This document shows, piece by piece, positions 45,976 to 57,560 of a stretch of DNA of 64,000 nucleotides. Position 1 is the stretch's first letter. Every line of letters begins with the position of its first letter. Made by a program: the position numbers and the translations under genes. The stretch covers positions 35,848,378-35,912,377 of the forward strand of contig NC_064839.1 in assembly GCF_024166365.1 (NCBI RefSeq). The letters run 5' to 3'. The notes beneath the pieces were generated by a model. The model did not search any database, was not told where the DNA came from, and was given only the letters and a program-made list of their open reading frames with translations. This stretch comes from Elephas maximus indicus (Eukaryota > Chordata > Mammalia > Proboscidea > Elephantidae).

Positions 45976-46639
45976 TTATTTGGTTATATTGGTGCCCAAA
46001 ATGAATAAACTAGTTTTAGGTTTCCAGTGTACTTTGAATATTTTGCATAATACTCTTACAAAAAATGAATAAATGAATTAACAAATCTTAGTCAGAATTT
46101 TAATTTTTGATTGGTAAACTTTTTAAAATGTGACTTTTGCTAAGTTACTATATCTGTCTTTCCAGAAGATGTTATAGTGGAATATCTAAGAAGGAAACTG
46201 AAGTGACATTTGCTATATGAATAATTTTAATTCACTTTTGGTATTGCAGCAAAGTTACATTTTTATTTTTAACAAAGTAGTTTTGAGAATACAGGTAAAA
46301 GGGATGTGATTCTGAAACTGGTTAGTGTACAAAGTGGTGTGGGGGAAAAAGAAGCAAGTGAAATTGAAGGAGGAAAATGATAAGTTGGAAGGAAAGATGC
46401 CATTTTTTGTGTGTGTGTGTGTCTGTGTGTAGGGTACAAGAGCCTAAGCTAATCAGAATTTTTAAATATAAATATTTGTGTTTTAACCTGTTTTCATGTT
46501 AGAACCATTTTTTCCCTAGATGCAGTTTTTAGCTGTAGCTGTAAATTTACCTGTCTTTCTGGTTATTCATTAACCTGTTAGCATTTGGCGGCTTTAATAT
46601 GTTTAGGAAAATCTGTTTACTTGTTAGTTGAAATTGCTA
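45976..46639. other. Intronic, nothing recognised
   Basis: AT-rich; a (TG)n tract lies at about 46407-46431. Confidence 0.4.
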
Positions 46640-46848
46640 AGAGCTGGAATTGGAACTAAAAAAAAAATAACTTGTCCAGAGGCACATAGTAACAAGCAGC
46701 GGAGCTGGGATTCAAATTGAGACAGTTTGCTATCAGAATCTGCCCTTCTCTCCCCTCTTGTGACTTTGATAAATTTATCTCTCTCAGTTGTTTTGTGAGG
46801 TTTGCTGAGATAATGTATATTTAAAGCATCTAGCACTGTAGTTGGTAC
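46640..46848. repeat. MIR-type fragments in both orientations
   Basis: 46660-46725 reads as antisense MIR ('gaggcacatagtaacaagca', 'gctgggattcaaattgag'). About 46770-46845 reads as the sense 3' part ('tgaggtttgctgagataatg', 'catctagcactgtagttgg'). Confidence 0.55.
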
Positions 46849-46934
46849 CTGTTGCTGTTGTTAGGTGCTGTTGAGTCAATTCTGACTCATAGTGACCCCA
46901 CGTACAACAGAATGAAACACTGCACCATCCTTGA
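46849..46934 (-). mobile_element. Short RTE 3' end, antisense
   Basis: 'ctgttgctgttgttaggtgc', 'tagtgaccccacgtacaaca' and 'aacactgcaccatcctt': about 85 bp of RTE tail. Confidence 0.8.
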
Positions 46935-47530
46935 TGTGCATTTTTTGAAAGTAATATTTTATTATGTTTTCGGTGAAGGTTTACGTAGCAGTTTAGGTTC
47001 CCATTCAACTGTTTGTACACAAGTTGTTCAGTGACATTGATTACATTCTTCACGATGGGTGAACATGCTCATTACTTCCATTCTGGTTGTTCTGTTTCAA
47101 TTAATCTAGTTTCCCTGCCCCTTTACATTCTCATCTTTGTTTTAGAGTAATTGTTGATTGGTCTCATATAGGTAATTTTTTAAAGGAGCACAGTAATCAT
47201 AGGTAATATTTTTTGAGCCATTTTATTATTTAGCAACAAGGTTACCTCAGGGGTTAGTTTCAGTTCAAGGTTTGAAGAGTATCTCAGGTCAGTCATCTCA
47301 GGAAGTCTTTCAGTCTCAACCAGCCCAGTGGGTAGGATTGTTTGTTTTTTTAAGGAGTTTGAGGTTCTTTTCCACATTTTTCTCCCATTCTATCAGGATC
47401 CATCTGTTGTGGCCCTGATTAGAACAGTTGGTAGCCAGGCACCATCTAGTTCGTCTGGTCCCAGTGCAGGTGAGGACTACATGTAGTTCATGTAGACTGT
47501 CATTTAGACTGGTTTCTTCTTTGGGAAAAT
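46935..47530 (-). mobile_element. L1 3' UTR, antisense
   Basis: 'ggtgaaggtttacgtagcag', 'gttcagtgacattgattaca' and 'ggtagccaggcaccatctag' match the antisense 3' UTR of the other lineage-specific L1s here. Confidence 0.8.
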
Positions 47531-48041
47531 GTGTATTTTGAAGTGAAATTAGAGTCATCTTGAAATGGGCATGAGATATTCACCTGATTGCCTCTGGAAT
47601 AAAAGAAATTATTTCCATGGGATATTTCAATAACACCTCCTCATCGTATACCCCTGTGAGGACAGTAATTATGACTTTCATTTTTGTTAGTAGCTCCAGT
47701 TAATATCTCCATGGTTCAGTGGTTCCTGGTAGCCCGTCAGCGAATATAGAATGGACTCGAGAGCAGTGGGCAGTGGGTATGTATAATTTAAGCAGATATG
47801 GACCTATCCATAAAAGAGCTTATAGACTTATGGTAGAGACTATTACAGGTTCAGTTATTAGCCATATAACAACACAAATATATAATTTTGAGTCATGGTA
47901 AGGGCCAGGAAGGAAAACTGCAAGGAGCCGTGCTTCTTCCATTAGATTGTAAATTTCATAAGGGTAGAGAGAGTGTCATTTGCTCACCATCGTATCAGTA
48001 GATTCTGAAGGACAGAAAAGCAAGCTAGAAGGGAGTTAGAG
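47531..48041. other. Intronic, nothing recognised
   Basis: 'gcccgtcagcgaatatagaa' and 'cttatagacttatggtagag' have an old-repeat look but were not assigned. Confidence 0.35.
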
Positions 48042-48200
48042 TTCCCAGGTTTAGCAAGTAAAAATACAGGATGTCCAGTTAAATTTGAATGTCAGTTAAC
48101 AACCAATAATATTTTAGAATAAGTATGTCCCATACAATATTTTGTTTATCTGAAACTCAAATTTAATGAGGCATCCTATGTTTATCTGACAGCCCTAGTT
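48042..48200. repeat. Palindromic MITE-like element
   Basis: The left end (48044-48095, 'atacaggatgtccagttaaa') and the reverse complement of the right end (48140-48200, 'cataggatgcctcattaaat') match imperfectly over about 55 bp, so the unit folds on itself around TATGTCCCATACA. I recall this text as an abundant old mammalian palindromic repeat. Confidence 0.65.
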
Positions 48201-48206
48201 GGAGTG

Positions 48207-48711
48207 TGTCATGGATTGAATTGTGTCCCCCCAAAAATGTGTGTTAACTTGGTTAGGCCGTGATTCCCAGTATTGTGTGGTTGTCCTCCCTTTTGTGATT
48301 GTAATTTTATGTTGAAAGGATTAGGGTAGGATTGTAACAACACTCTTACTCAGGTCATCTCCTTAATCCAAGGTAAAGAGAGTTTCCCTGGGGTGTGGCC
48401 TGTACCACCTTTTATCTCTCAAGCGATAAAAGGAAAGGGAAGCAAGCAGAGAGTGGGGGACCTCATATCACCAAAAAAGCAGCACCAGGAGCAGAGTGCA
48501 TCCTTTGGACATGGGATCCCTGTGCCTGAGAAACTCCTCAACCAGGGGAAGATTGAGGACAAGGACCTTCCTCCAGAGCTGACAGAGAGAGAAAGCCTTC
48601 CCCTGGGGCTAACAGCTTATAACCTACTAGACTGTGAGAAAATAAATTTTTCTTTGTTAAAGTCATCCATTTGTGGTATTTCTGTTATGGCGGCACTAGA
48701 TAATTAGGACA
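48207..48711 (+). mobile_element. MaLR-like LTR, near complete
   Basis: Starts TGTCATGGATTGAATTGTGT and ends 'gcactagataattaggaca', with AATAAA at about 48641. The 104-codon frame at 48393-48707 lies wholly inside and is non-coding. No TSD fits: GAGTG on the left, GCCAA on the right. Confidence 0.8.
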
Positions 48712-51272
48712 GCCAACAAAAAGAACATCGAAGAGGAAATCACCAAATCAATACCATTTACAGTAGCCCCCAAGAAATATTTAGAAATAAAATACTTAGG
48801 AATAAATCTTACCAGAGATGTAAAAGACCTATACAAAGAAAATTACAAGACACTACTGCAAGAAACCAAAAGAGACCTACATAAGTGGAAAAACACACCT
48901 TGCTCATGGGTGGAAAGACTCAACATTGTAAAAATGTCTGTTCTACCAAAAGCGATCTGTAGATACAATGCAATTCTGATCTAAATTCCAACGACATTTT
49001 TTTTTAATGAGATGGAGAAACAAATCAGCAACTTCATATGGAAGGGAAAGAGGCCCCAGATAAGTAATGCATTACTGAAAAAGAGGAACAAAATGGGAGG
49101 CCTCACACTACCTGATTTTAGAACCTATTATACCGCCTGGTACTGGTACAACAATAGAACATAGACCAATGGAACAGAATCGAAAATCCAGACATAAATC
49201 CATCCACATATGAGCAGCTGATATTTGACAAAGGCCCAAAGTCATTTAAATGGGAAAAAAGACAGCCTCTTTAACAAATGGTGCTGGCTTAACTGGATAT
49301 CCATCTGCAAAAAAATGAAACAAGACCCATACCTCACACCATGCACAAAAACTAACTCAAAATGGATCAAAGACCTAAATATAAAGTCTAAAATGATAAA
49401 GATCATGATAGAAAAAATAGGGACAACATTAGGAGTCCTAATACATGGCATAAACAGTATACAAAACATTACTAACAATGCACAAACACCGGGAGAGAAA
49501 CTAGATAACTGGGAGCTCCTAAAAATCAAACACCTATGCTCATCCAAAGGCTTCACCAAAATAGTGAAAAGATTACCTACAGACTGGGAAGAAGTTCTTA
49601 GCTATGAAATTTCTTATCAGTGCCTGATCTCTAAAATCTACATGATACTGCAAAAACTCAACAACAAAAAGACAAGTAACCCAATTAAAAAAAAGGGCAA
49701 AGGATATGAACAGGCAGTTTACTAAAGAAGACATTCAGGTAGCTAACAGATACCTGAGGAAATGTTCACGTTCATTAGCCATTAGAGAAATGCAAATCAA
49801 AACTACGATGAGATTCCATCTCACTCCAACAAGGCTGGCATTAATCCAAGAAACACAAAATACTATTGGAGAGGTTGTGGAGAGACTGGAACACTTATAC
49901 ACTGCTGGTGGGAGTGTAAAATGGTACAACCACTTTGGAAATTGATTTGGCGTTTCCTTAAAAAGCTAGAAATAGAACTACCATATAATCCAGCAATTGC
50001 ACTCCTTGGAATATATCCTAGAGAAATAAGAGCCCTCACACAAACAGATATATGCCCACCCATGTTCATTGCAGCACTGTTCACAATAGCAAAAAGATGG
50101 AAGCAACCAACAGATGAATCCATCAACAGATGGATAAATAAATTATGGTATATTCACATAATGGAATACTACCCAATGATTAAGAACAATGATGAATCCG
50201 TGAAACTTCTCATAGCATAGAGGAATCTGGAAGGCATTATGCTGAGTGAAATTAGTCAGCTGCAAAAGGACAAATATTTTATGAGACCACTATTATAAGA
50301 ACTCAAGAAAAAGTTTAAACACAGGAGAAAATATTCTTTCATGGTTGCAAGGGTGAGGAGGAAGGGAGGGGGTATTCACTAATTCGGTAGTAGACAAGAA
50401 CTATTTTAGTTGAAGGGAAAGACAACACAAAATACAGGTGAGGTCAGCACAACTGGACTAAACCAAAAGCAGTTTCCCGAATACAACCAAATGCCGGAGT
50501 AGCAGGGATGGGGGTCTGGAGACCATAGTTTCAGGGGACATCCATGTCAACTGGTGTAACAAAACGTATTAAGAAAATATTCCACATCCCACTTTGGTGA
50601 GTAGAGCCTGGGGTCTTAAACGCTAGCACACAGCCATCTAAGATGCATCAATTGGCCTCAACCCACCTGGAGCAAAGGAGAATGAAGAATACCAAAGATA
50701 CAAGGTAAATATTAGCCCAGGAGACAGAAAGGGCCACGTAAACCAGAGACTATATCAGCCTGATTCTTGAAGAACTAGATGGTGCCCGGTTACCAGCAAT
50801 GACTGCCCTAACAGGGAATACAACAGAGAATCCCTGATGGAGCAGGAGAGCAGTGGGATGCAGACCTCAAATTCTCATAAAAAGACCAGACTTAATGGTC
50901 TTACAGAGACTAGAAGGACTCTGGAGGTCATGGTCCCCAGACCCTTTGTTAGCTCAAGGCTGGAACCATTCCCAAAGCCAACTCTTCACACAGGCATTGG
51001 ACTGGACTATAAGACAGAAAATGGTATTGGTTAGGAGTAAACTTCTTGGCTCAAGTAGAGACAGGAGACTATGTGGGCAGCTCCTGTCGGGAGGCGAGAT
51101 GAGAAGGCAGAGGTGGACAGGAGCTGGGAATATAGAATGGAGAAGCGGAGTGGGCTGTCTCGTTAGGGGGAGAGCGGCTAGGAGTATATAGCAAGGTGGC
51201 TATAAGTTTTTGTGTGAGAGACTGACTTGATTTGTAAACTTTCACTTAAAAAGTACAATTAAAAAAAAAAAT
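48712..51272 (+). mobile_element. Lineage-specific L1, sense, 5'-truncated, full 3' end
   Basis: Begins within ORF2 ([20 protein letters not shown], then a segment near 48850 like [17 protein letters not shown]). The 49225-49725 frame encodes WLNWISICKKMKQDPYLTPC and LDNWELLKIKHLCSSKGFTK. The C terminus continues in other frames (49706-49945, [20 protein letters not shown]; 49921-50220, [16 protein letters not shown]), so it is frameshifted. The 3' UTR runs to a poly(A) run at about 51260-51270 and matches the antisense copy at 26528-26996. Confidence 0.9.
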
Positions 51273-52520
51273 GAGCAATAAAAAAACAACCCTATTTCAA
51301 GATGGGCAAAAGACCTGAACAGACACCTCACCAAAGAATATACACAGATGGCAAGTAAGCGTATGAAAAGATGGTTAATATCATATATCATTAAAAATGT
51401 GCATATTAAAACAACAGTGAGATTCCACTACACACTTAATAGAATGGCTGAAATTCAAAACACTGACAACACCAAATTCTGGAAAAGATATGGAGGGATA
51501 GGAGCTCTCATTCATTGCTGGTGGAAATATAAAATGGTAGAGTTGCTTTGGAAGACAGTCTGGCAGTTTCTTACAAAACAAAACACAGGCTTACCATATG
51601 ATCCAGCAATTGTACCTCTAGGTATTTATGCCCAAATGAGTTGAAAATGTACATCCACATGAAAATCTGCACACTAGTGTTTATAGCAGCTTTATTCATA
51701 ATTGCCAAAAATTGGAAGCAACGAAGATGCCTTTCAATAGGTGAGTGGATAAACAACAGTGGAGTATTATTCAGCAATAAAAAGAAATGCACTAGCTAGC
51801 CATTAAAAGACATAGGAGAGAAACCTTAAATGCATATTGCTAAGTGAAGGAAGCCAGTCTGAAAAAGCCACTTTCTGTATGATTCGAACCACAAGACATT
51901 CTGAAAAAGGTAAAACTATAGAGACAATACAAGGATAAGTTCAAAAAAAAAAAAAAAGCCAGAATCCCTGGGTGGTGCTGCTAAATGTTTGGCTAACTGG
52001 AAGGTTGGCCGTTTGAGGCCATCCAGAGGTACCTTGGAAGAAAGGCCTGGCAATCTACTTCTGAAAAATTAGCCACTGAAAACCCTATGGAACACAGTTC
52101 TACACTTGACACACATGGATCAACATGAGTCAAAATCAACTCATCAACAACTGGTTAAAAAAATCTGTCAGCAGTTGCCAGAGGGGAAGAGGGATGAATA
52201 GGTGGAGCACAGGGCATTTTTGAGGCAATGAACCTATTCTGTATGATACTGTAATGGTGGACACATGATGTTATGCATTTGTCAGAGTCCATAGAACTGT
52301 ACAAACAGCGAACCCTAATGTAAACTATATACTTTAATAATAATGTATCAATATTGGTTTATCACATGTAACAAATGTACCACATGAATGCAAGATATTA
52401 GTAATAGAGAAACCTTGTGCAGGGGGAAGAGGGTTTATATGGGGAAGCTCTGTACTTTCTGTACAATTTTCTATAAACCTAAAACTGCTCTAAAAATATG
52501 ATAAAATCTTTTTTTAAAAA
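51273..52520 (+). mobile_element. Old L1M 3' end, sense, with a SINE insertion
   Basis: 'gggcaaaagacctgaacaga', then the frame at 51348-51644 (IKTTVRFHYTLNRMAEI, GALIHCWWKYKMVELLWKTV) is ORF2 C-terminal. The L1M 3' UTR follows from 52160 ('gtcagcagttgccagagggg') to 'gctctaaaaatatgataaaa'. Confidence 0.85.
51961..52155 (+). mobile_element. AfroSINE-related SINE in L1M
   Basis: 'agaatccctgggtggtgctg' to 'atcaactcatcaacaactgg', preceded by an A-run at 51943-51957. Confidence 0.85.
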
Positions 52521-52911
52521 TTAATAGGTATAGAAGGATTTCTTACATGCTTCTTAAGCAGCTGCTTCTAGAGCACAGCCACTAGCAAATAGAAATTATT
52601 GAACTCTCTTCTAGAGCACATCCAAGCCATCCCACTGAAGTTCTTCAGCTTTCTACCTCTTCAACTCAAAAATTTGAGTCTTCTCATATTTTCTTGTCTT
52701 TTTTCTTTTATGTCAGTGGAAGAAATGCCCAATCTCTTTTCTAAGGCACCTCAATCTCCTGGATTTGACTGAGTGACATATTTTCCTTCTCTTTTTATAT
52801 CTTCCATCTCTCTTTTTTCATTATTCTTTTTTGAATTTTAGGTTTATTTTTTACAGCAGTTGTTGTCAAACTGCTTTTTACTAATATTTTTGTGGTGGTA
52901 CCTCTTCATGT
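52521..52911. other. Intronic, nothing recognised
   Basis: No repeat named. Confidence 0.4.
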
Positions 52912-53155
52912 AATTCAATTTCAAAAAGGGCCCTGATGCTGCAAAAGAAAACTAGAAAACTAGTATAATCCTAAAATAATGCCCCCCCTAAAAAAAGATG
53001 GAAACCCTGGTGGTGTAATGGTTAAGTGCTACGGCTGCTAACCAAAGGGTCAGCAGTTCAAATCCGCCAGGCACTCCTTGGAAATTCAATTTCAAAAAGG
53101 GCCCTGATGCTTAAAAAGAAAACTAGAAAACTAGTATAATCCTAAAATAATGCCC
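52912..53155. repeat. 73-bp direct duplication around a SINE 5' half
   Basis: 52912-52984 and 53083-53155 are 73-bp copies that differ at two adjacent bases (GC against TA). Between them lies the 5' half of a SINE (52998-53082). Confidence 0.9.
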
Positions 53156-53250
53156 AAAAATACTTTTATTATGTTCATTACTATAGGGTTGTTACAGGGT
53201 CCCTATGAGTCTGAATTGACTTCATGGCAGTGGGTTTAGTTTTTAGCTTT
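52998..53250 (+). mobile_element. AfroSINE-like SINE, split
   Basis: Head 52998-53082 ('gatggaaaccctggtggtgt' to 'caggcactccttgga'); tail about 53186-53250 ('tatagggttgttacagggtc' to 'ggcagtgggtttag'). The middle block (normally 'ctctatggggcagttctact') is replaced by a copy of the upstream flank plus about 25 bp. Confidence 0.85.
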
Positions 53251-53560
53251 ATACTAGTCTCAACTTCTTCACCATCCAGCTTTCCTTAACCTTTTGTTGG
53301 CATGCAAACACTTTATGGGAAATTCACTTATGATTTAACAGTTTTAAAATCTGATGGTGTTTTCTTAATTAAACTTCTTTATGTTCTCTCTTGGAACTTG
53401 TCAAACTTTCCCCCATTGCTGGTAGTTTCTCTTATACTGTCAGGCATACACAATTTCTTCTTCCACACCAAAAGACAATGAAATATATTTGACCCTGTTT
53501 CCTTAAGTTTCGTTTTTCCTTCCCCTTGGATTGACTTTTTGAAATAGTACTCTATATTTT
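53251..53560. other. Intronic, nothing recognised
   Basis: No repeat named. Confidence 0.4.
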
Positions 53561-53569
53561 GGCTTATAC

Positions 53570-53645
53570 CCAGTGCCATTGAGTCGATTCCGACTCAGCG
53601 ACCCTATAGGACAGAGTAGAACTGCCCCATGGAGTTTCCAAGGAG
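53570..53645 (-). mobile_element. Partial AfroSINE-like insertion with TSD
   Basis: 76 bp of SINE 3' end, 'ccagtgccattgagtcgatt' to 'agtttccaaggag'. TSD GCTTATAC at 53562-53569 and 53646-53653. Confidence 0.85.
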
Positions 53646-53653
53646 TGCTTATA

Positions 53654-54004
53654 CTGATTTTAATTCCTTGCTTCCCTTTGGCCTTCAACTCTGCCTTCTG
53701 ACTTTTATCCCCATTACTTCCGTGATACTTCTTTGGTAAAGATATAAAAAGATACCTTTTTGCCACATCAAATAAATGCATTCTTTCAAGTTCCTTCTTA
53801 CTTGAACTAGATGCACATTTTTACTTTTGGTCATCCACTCCCAAGACTATTCTTTTTGACATTGTACTCTCCAGGCTCTCCTGACTCCTTCTTTAGCTTC
53901 TTTTCTCTTTCTGACTCTTCTTCTTTATTCTTTATATGGTCTGTGAGCAACTTTATGTATTCTCACACCTTCTACTCTCCTTCTCATTCATGCAATCATT
54001 GAAT
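53654..54004. other. Intronic, nothing recognised
   Basis: Pyrimidine-rich (CTTCTTT...). The 63-codon frame at 53811-54002 reflects this composition. Confidence 0.4.
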
Positions 54005-54424
54005 GAGTTCCTCTTGGTGCCAGGCACTATGCAATATTGTTAGGAGTCAGTGGGAGTGAGACTGATACATCCACTGTTCTCATGACATGTATAATCTAAT
54101 AGGAAATACAGATAAATAAACTGGCAATCATGGAACAGTGTGATAAGTATTCTGGTAGGGGAAATGCATAGGACGAATACCTAACTAAGCCTGGAGGGGT
54201 CAGGGAAAGCTCCTTGGGAAGAAATTACAGCTGAAAGGGACTGTGGGAAGGGCAATGTTTCAGGCAGAAGCAATGGCATTTGCAAAGACAAAGAGAAGGC
54301 AGAGCATGACTGAAGAATGGAAAATCATTGTATCCTGATGCGTGGAGGGAAAGAGAATAGAGAGGAATAAGGCTGTAGAATCATATAAGTCCTTATAAAC
54401 CATGTTAAAGAGTTAGACAGTGTC
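54005..54424 (+). repeat. Ancient mammalian interspersed repeat, family not assigned
   Basis: 'ggtgccaggcactatgcaat', 'ggtcagggaaagctccttgg', 'ggcaatgtttcaggcagaag' and 'ttataaaccatgttaaagag' follow a well-known old mammalian repeat layout. I cannot safely name the family. Confidence 0.55.
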
Positions 54425-54990
54425 GTGTGATATTAATGATAATTGTTCAATAATTTCCACATTTCACTTAATCACAATTCTTTAGAGTGGGCACAGATTT
54501 GGATCTCTTCCAGTTGGTTGGCCAGATAGCTGTCTTCCAAGTTTTTTGACATAGACAAGTAAGTGTTTCCAGCGTTGCATTCTTTTGTTGAAGCGTCTCG
54601 ACTGATATTTTGTCAATTCCTGGACCCTTGATCATATGCTAACTGCGAAATGGTTAGACATCAACCAGTTGTTTTTGGTAAAGTGACTCTGTGTATTCCT
54701 TCCATCTTCTTTTGATGCTTCCTGCATCATTTAATTTATTGCCCATAGAATCCTTCAGTAATGCCATCTCGAGACTTGAATTTTCTCTTCAGTTCTTTCA
54801 CCTTGAAAAATGACTAAGGTGTGTCTGACTGAAGCCATGGTCTTTTGAGTCACCTCATATGCTTTTGAAAGTTGGGTAGTGAAAAAAGGAGAAGAATTGA
54901 TGCATTTGAACTGAGGTGTTGGCAAAAAATATTGAATATACTGTGGACTGTCAAAAGAATGAACAAATCAATCTTAGAAGAAGTGGAAAC
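54425..54990. mobile_element. RTE fragment with internal inversion
   Basis: 54425-54805 is antisense RTE ORF sequence ('tggatctcttccagttggtt', 'agaatccttcagtaatgcca'). From about 54810 the text is sense RTE from further downstream ('gactaaggtgtgtctgactg', 'ttgaactgaggtgttggcaa', 'atgaacaaatcaatcttaga'). It then stops before the usual 3' end. Confidence 0.8.
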
Positions 54991-55255
54991 ATTTGAGCCT
55001 TAAGTAGACTCTGGGGGACTTGAAAGTTGATTTTATATAGAAACAGAGGGAGAGAAAGGAGTAGTGTTAGTTTTGGTTGTAAATGATAGAAACTTAATTC
55101 TAACTAGTTAAAAAAGGGTGTTTACGTAGGTCCACAGAATCCACTGAGCCATGGAAAGGACAGAGCTACTGCTCAGCATTAGGAACAACTGGAACCAGAA
55201 ATTCATGCTGCCAGGACATTTTTGCACTTTTTGGTTCAGCTTCTTTCTGGGAAAA
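54991..55255. other. Intronic, nothing recognised
   Basis: Ends in an A-run that meets the T-run of the next L1, giving A(11)T(12) at about 55252-55274. Confidence 0.5.
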
Positions 55256-57560
55256 AAAAAAATTTTTTTTTTTTCAATTGTGCTTTAGGTGAAAGTTTAC
55301 AGAGCAAATTAGTTTCTCATTCAAAAATATATACACTGATTGTTTCGTGACATTGGTTGCAATCCCCGAAACATATCAGCGCTCTCCTTGTTTTCAGTTC
55401 GGGTGCCCTGCATTGATTCATCCAGTTTCCCTGTCCCTTCCTGCCTGCTCATTTTTGCTTTTGGGCAGGAGTTGCACATTTAGTCTCATATACTTGATTG
55501 ATCTAAGAAGCATGTTCCTCACATGTGTTATTGTTTGTTTTGTAGGCCTGTCTAATCTTGGCTGAAAGGTGAACTTCCACAGTTTTGTCTTTTGAGTTAG
55601 AAGGGTGTCTGGGGGCTGTAGTCCCAGTGGTTTCTCCAGTCACTGTCAGAGCGATAAGTCTGGTCGTTTTTGTGAATTTGAATTTTGTTCTAGATTTTAT
55701 TTCTGCTCTGTCCAGGACCCTGTATTATGATCCCTTTCAGAGCAGTCAGTGGTGGTAGCCATGCACTTTCTCTAATTCTTCTGGGCTCAGGCTGGTAGAG
55801 GCTGTGGTTCATGTGGTCCGTTAGTCCTTTGGACTAATATTTTTCCTTGTATCTTTGGTTTTCTTAATTCTTCTTTGCTCCAGACGGGATGGGACCAATA
55901 GAAGAATCTTAGATAGCTGCTCACAAGCTTTTAAGACCCCAGACGCTGCTCACCAAAGTAGGTTGTAGAACATTTTCTTTATGAACTGTAATGCCAATCG
56001 ACCTAGACGTCCCCTGAGACCATGGTCCCCAGCCCTCAGTCCCAGTAGTTCCCTCCCTCAAGGTGTTAAGATATGTCTAGGAAGCTTCTATGGCTTTGCC
56101 TTGGTCAAGTTGTGCCAACTTCCCCTATATTGCCTGTTGTCTTTCCCTTCACCAAAGTTAACACTTATCTGCCATCCAGTTAGTGATTTCCCCTACCCAC
56201 CCTTCCCCTCCCTAGTAACCATCAAAGATATTTAAATGTTTCCTTGAGTTTTTGTAGTAGTGGTCTCATACAATATTTGTCTTTTTGTGATTGACTTATT
56301 TCACTTAGCATAATGCCCTCCAGATTCATCCATGTCGTGAGATGTTTCATGGATTCATCTTTGTTCTTTATTGTTGAGTAGTATTCCATTGTGTGTGTAC
56401 CATAATTTCTTTTATCCGTTCAGCTGTTGATGGGCACTTAGGTTGTTTCCATCTTAGTGCTATTGTGAGTAATGCTGCCGTGAACATGGGTGTTCCTGTG
56501 TCTATTTGTGTTGTTTTCTGAATTTTTCATCAGTGCCATTCTTGCAAGGGTGAGATGGTATGTCATCATGGTTTTGATTTGCATTTCTCTCATTGCTAAT
56601 GATCATGAGCATCTTTTCATGTATTTGTTGGTTACCTGAGTGTCCTCTTTGGTGAAGTTTCTGTTCATGTCCTTTGTCCATTTTGTGATTGGGTTGCTTT
56701 TCTTTTTATTGTTGCATTATTGCAATTTTCTGTATATTTTAGAGATAAAACCTTTATCAGATACGTTGTTGCTGAAGATTTTTTCCCAGCCTGTAGGTTC
56801 TCTTTTTACACTCTTGGAAAAGCCTTTGATGAGCATAAGGATTTGATTTTTAGGAGGTCTCAGTTATCTCGTTTATCTTCTAGAGTTTGTCCATTTTTAC
56901 TTATGTTTGATATTCTATTTATGCCAAAATTAGGATGCCTAGCGTTGCCCCTACATTTTCTTTCATGAGCTTTTTAGTTTTAGGTTTTACATTTAGGTCT
57001 TTGAACCATTTTCAGTTAGATTTTGTGTATGGGATGAGGTATGGATCTTCTTTCAGTTTTCTGCAAATGAATATCCAGTTTTGCCAGCACCATTGGGTGA
57101 AGACTGTCTCTTCCCCATTTAATGGTCTTCAACCCTTTGATGTAGATTAACTGTCTGTAGGTGGTTGGATTTATTTCTGGGTTCTCAATTCTGTCCCATC
57201 GATCTATGTTGTTGTACCAGTACCAGGCTGTTTTGACTTCTGTAGCTGTGTAGCAGCTTCAGAGATTGGGTAGTTTGAGGCCTCCCACTTTGCTCTTCTT
57301 CTTCAATAATGTTTATTTATCCAGGGGCTCTTTCCTTTCCATATAAAGTTGGCGATTAGTTTTTCCATCTCGTTAAACAATGTTGTTGGAATTTGGATCA
57401 GGATTGTATTGTGTCTATAGATTGCTTTGGGTATTACTGGCATTCTCACCATGTTAAGTCTTCCTGTCCATGAATGTGGTATGTTTTTCCTTTTGCAGGT
57501 CTCTTCTGGTTTCTTGAGTAGTGTTTTGTAGTTGTCTGTGTGTAAGTCCTGTACATTCCC

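Noticed and set aside
48393-48707. 104-codon frame
   Set aside because: Entirely within the MaLR-like LTR, whose other copies break it.
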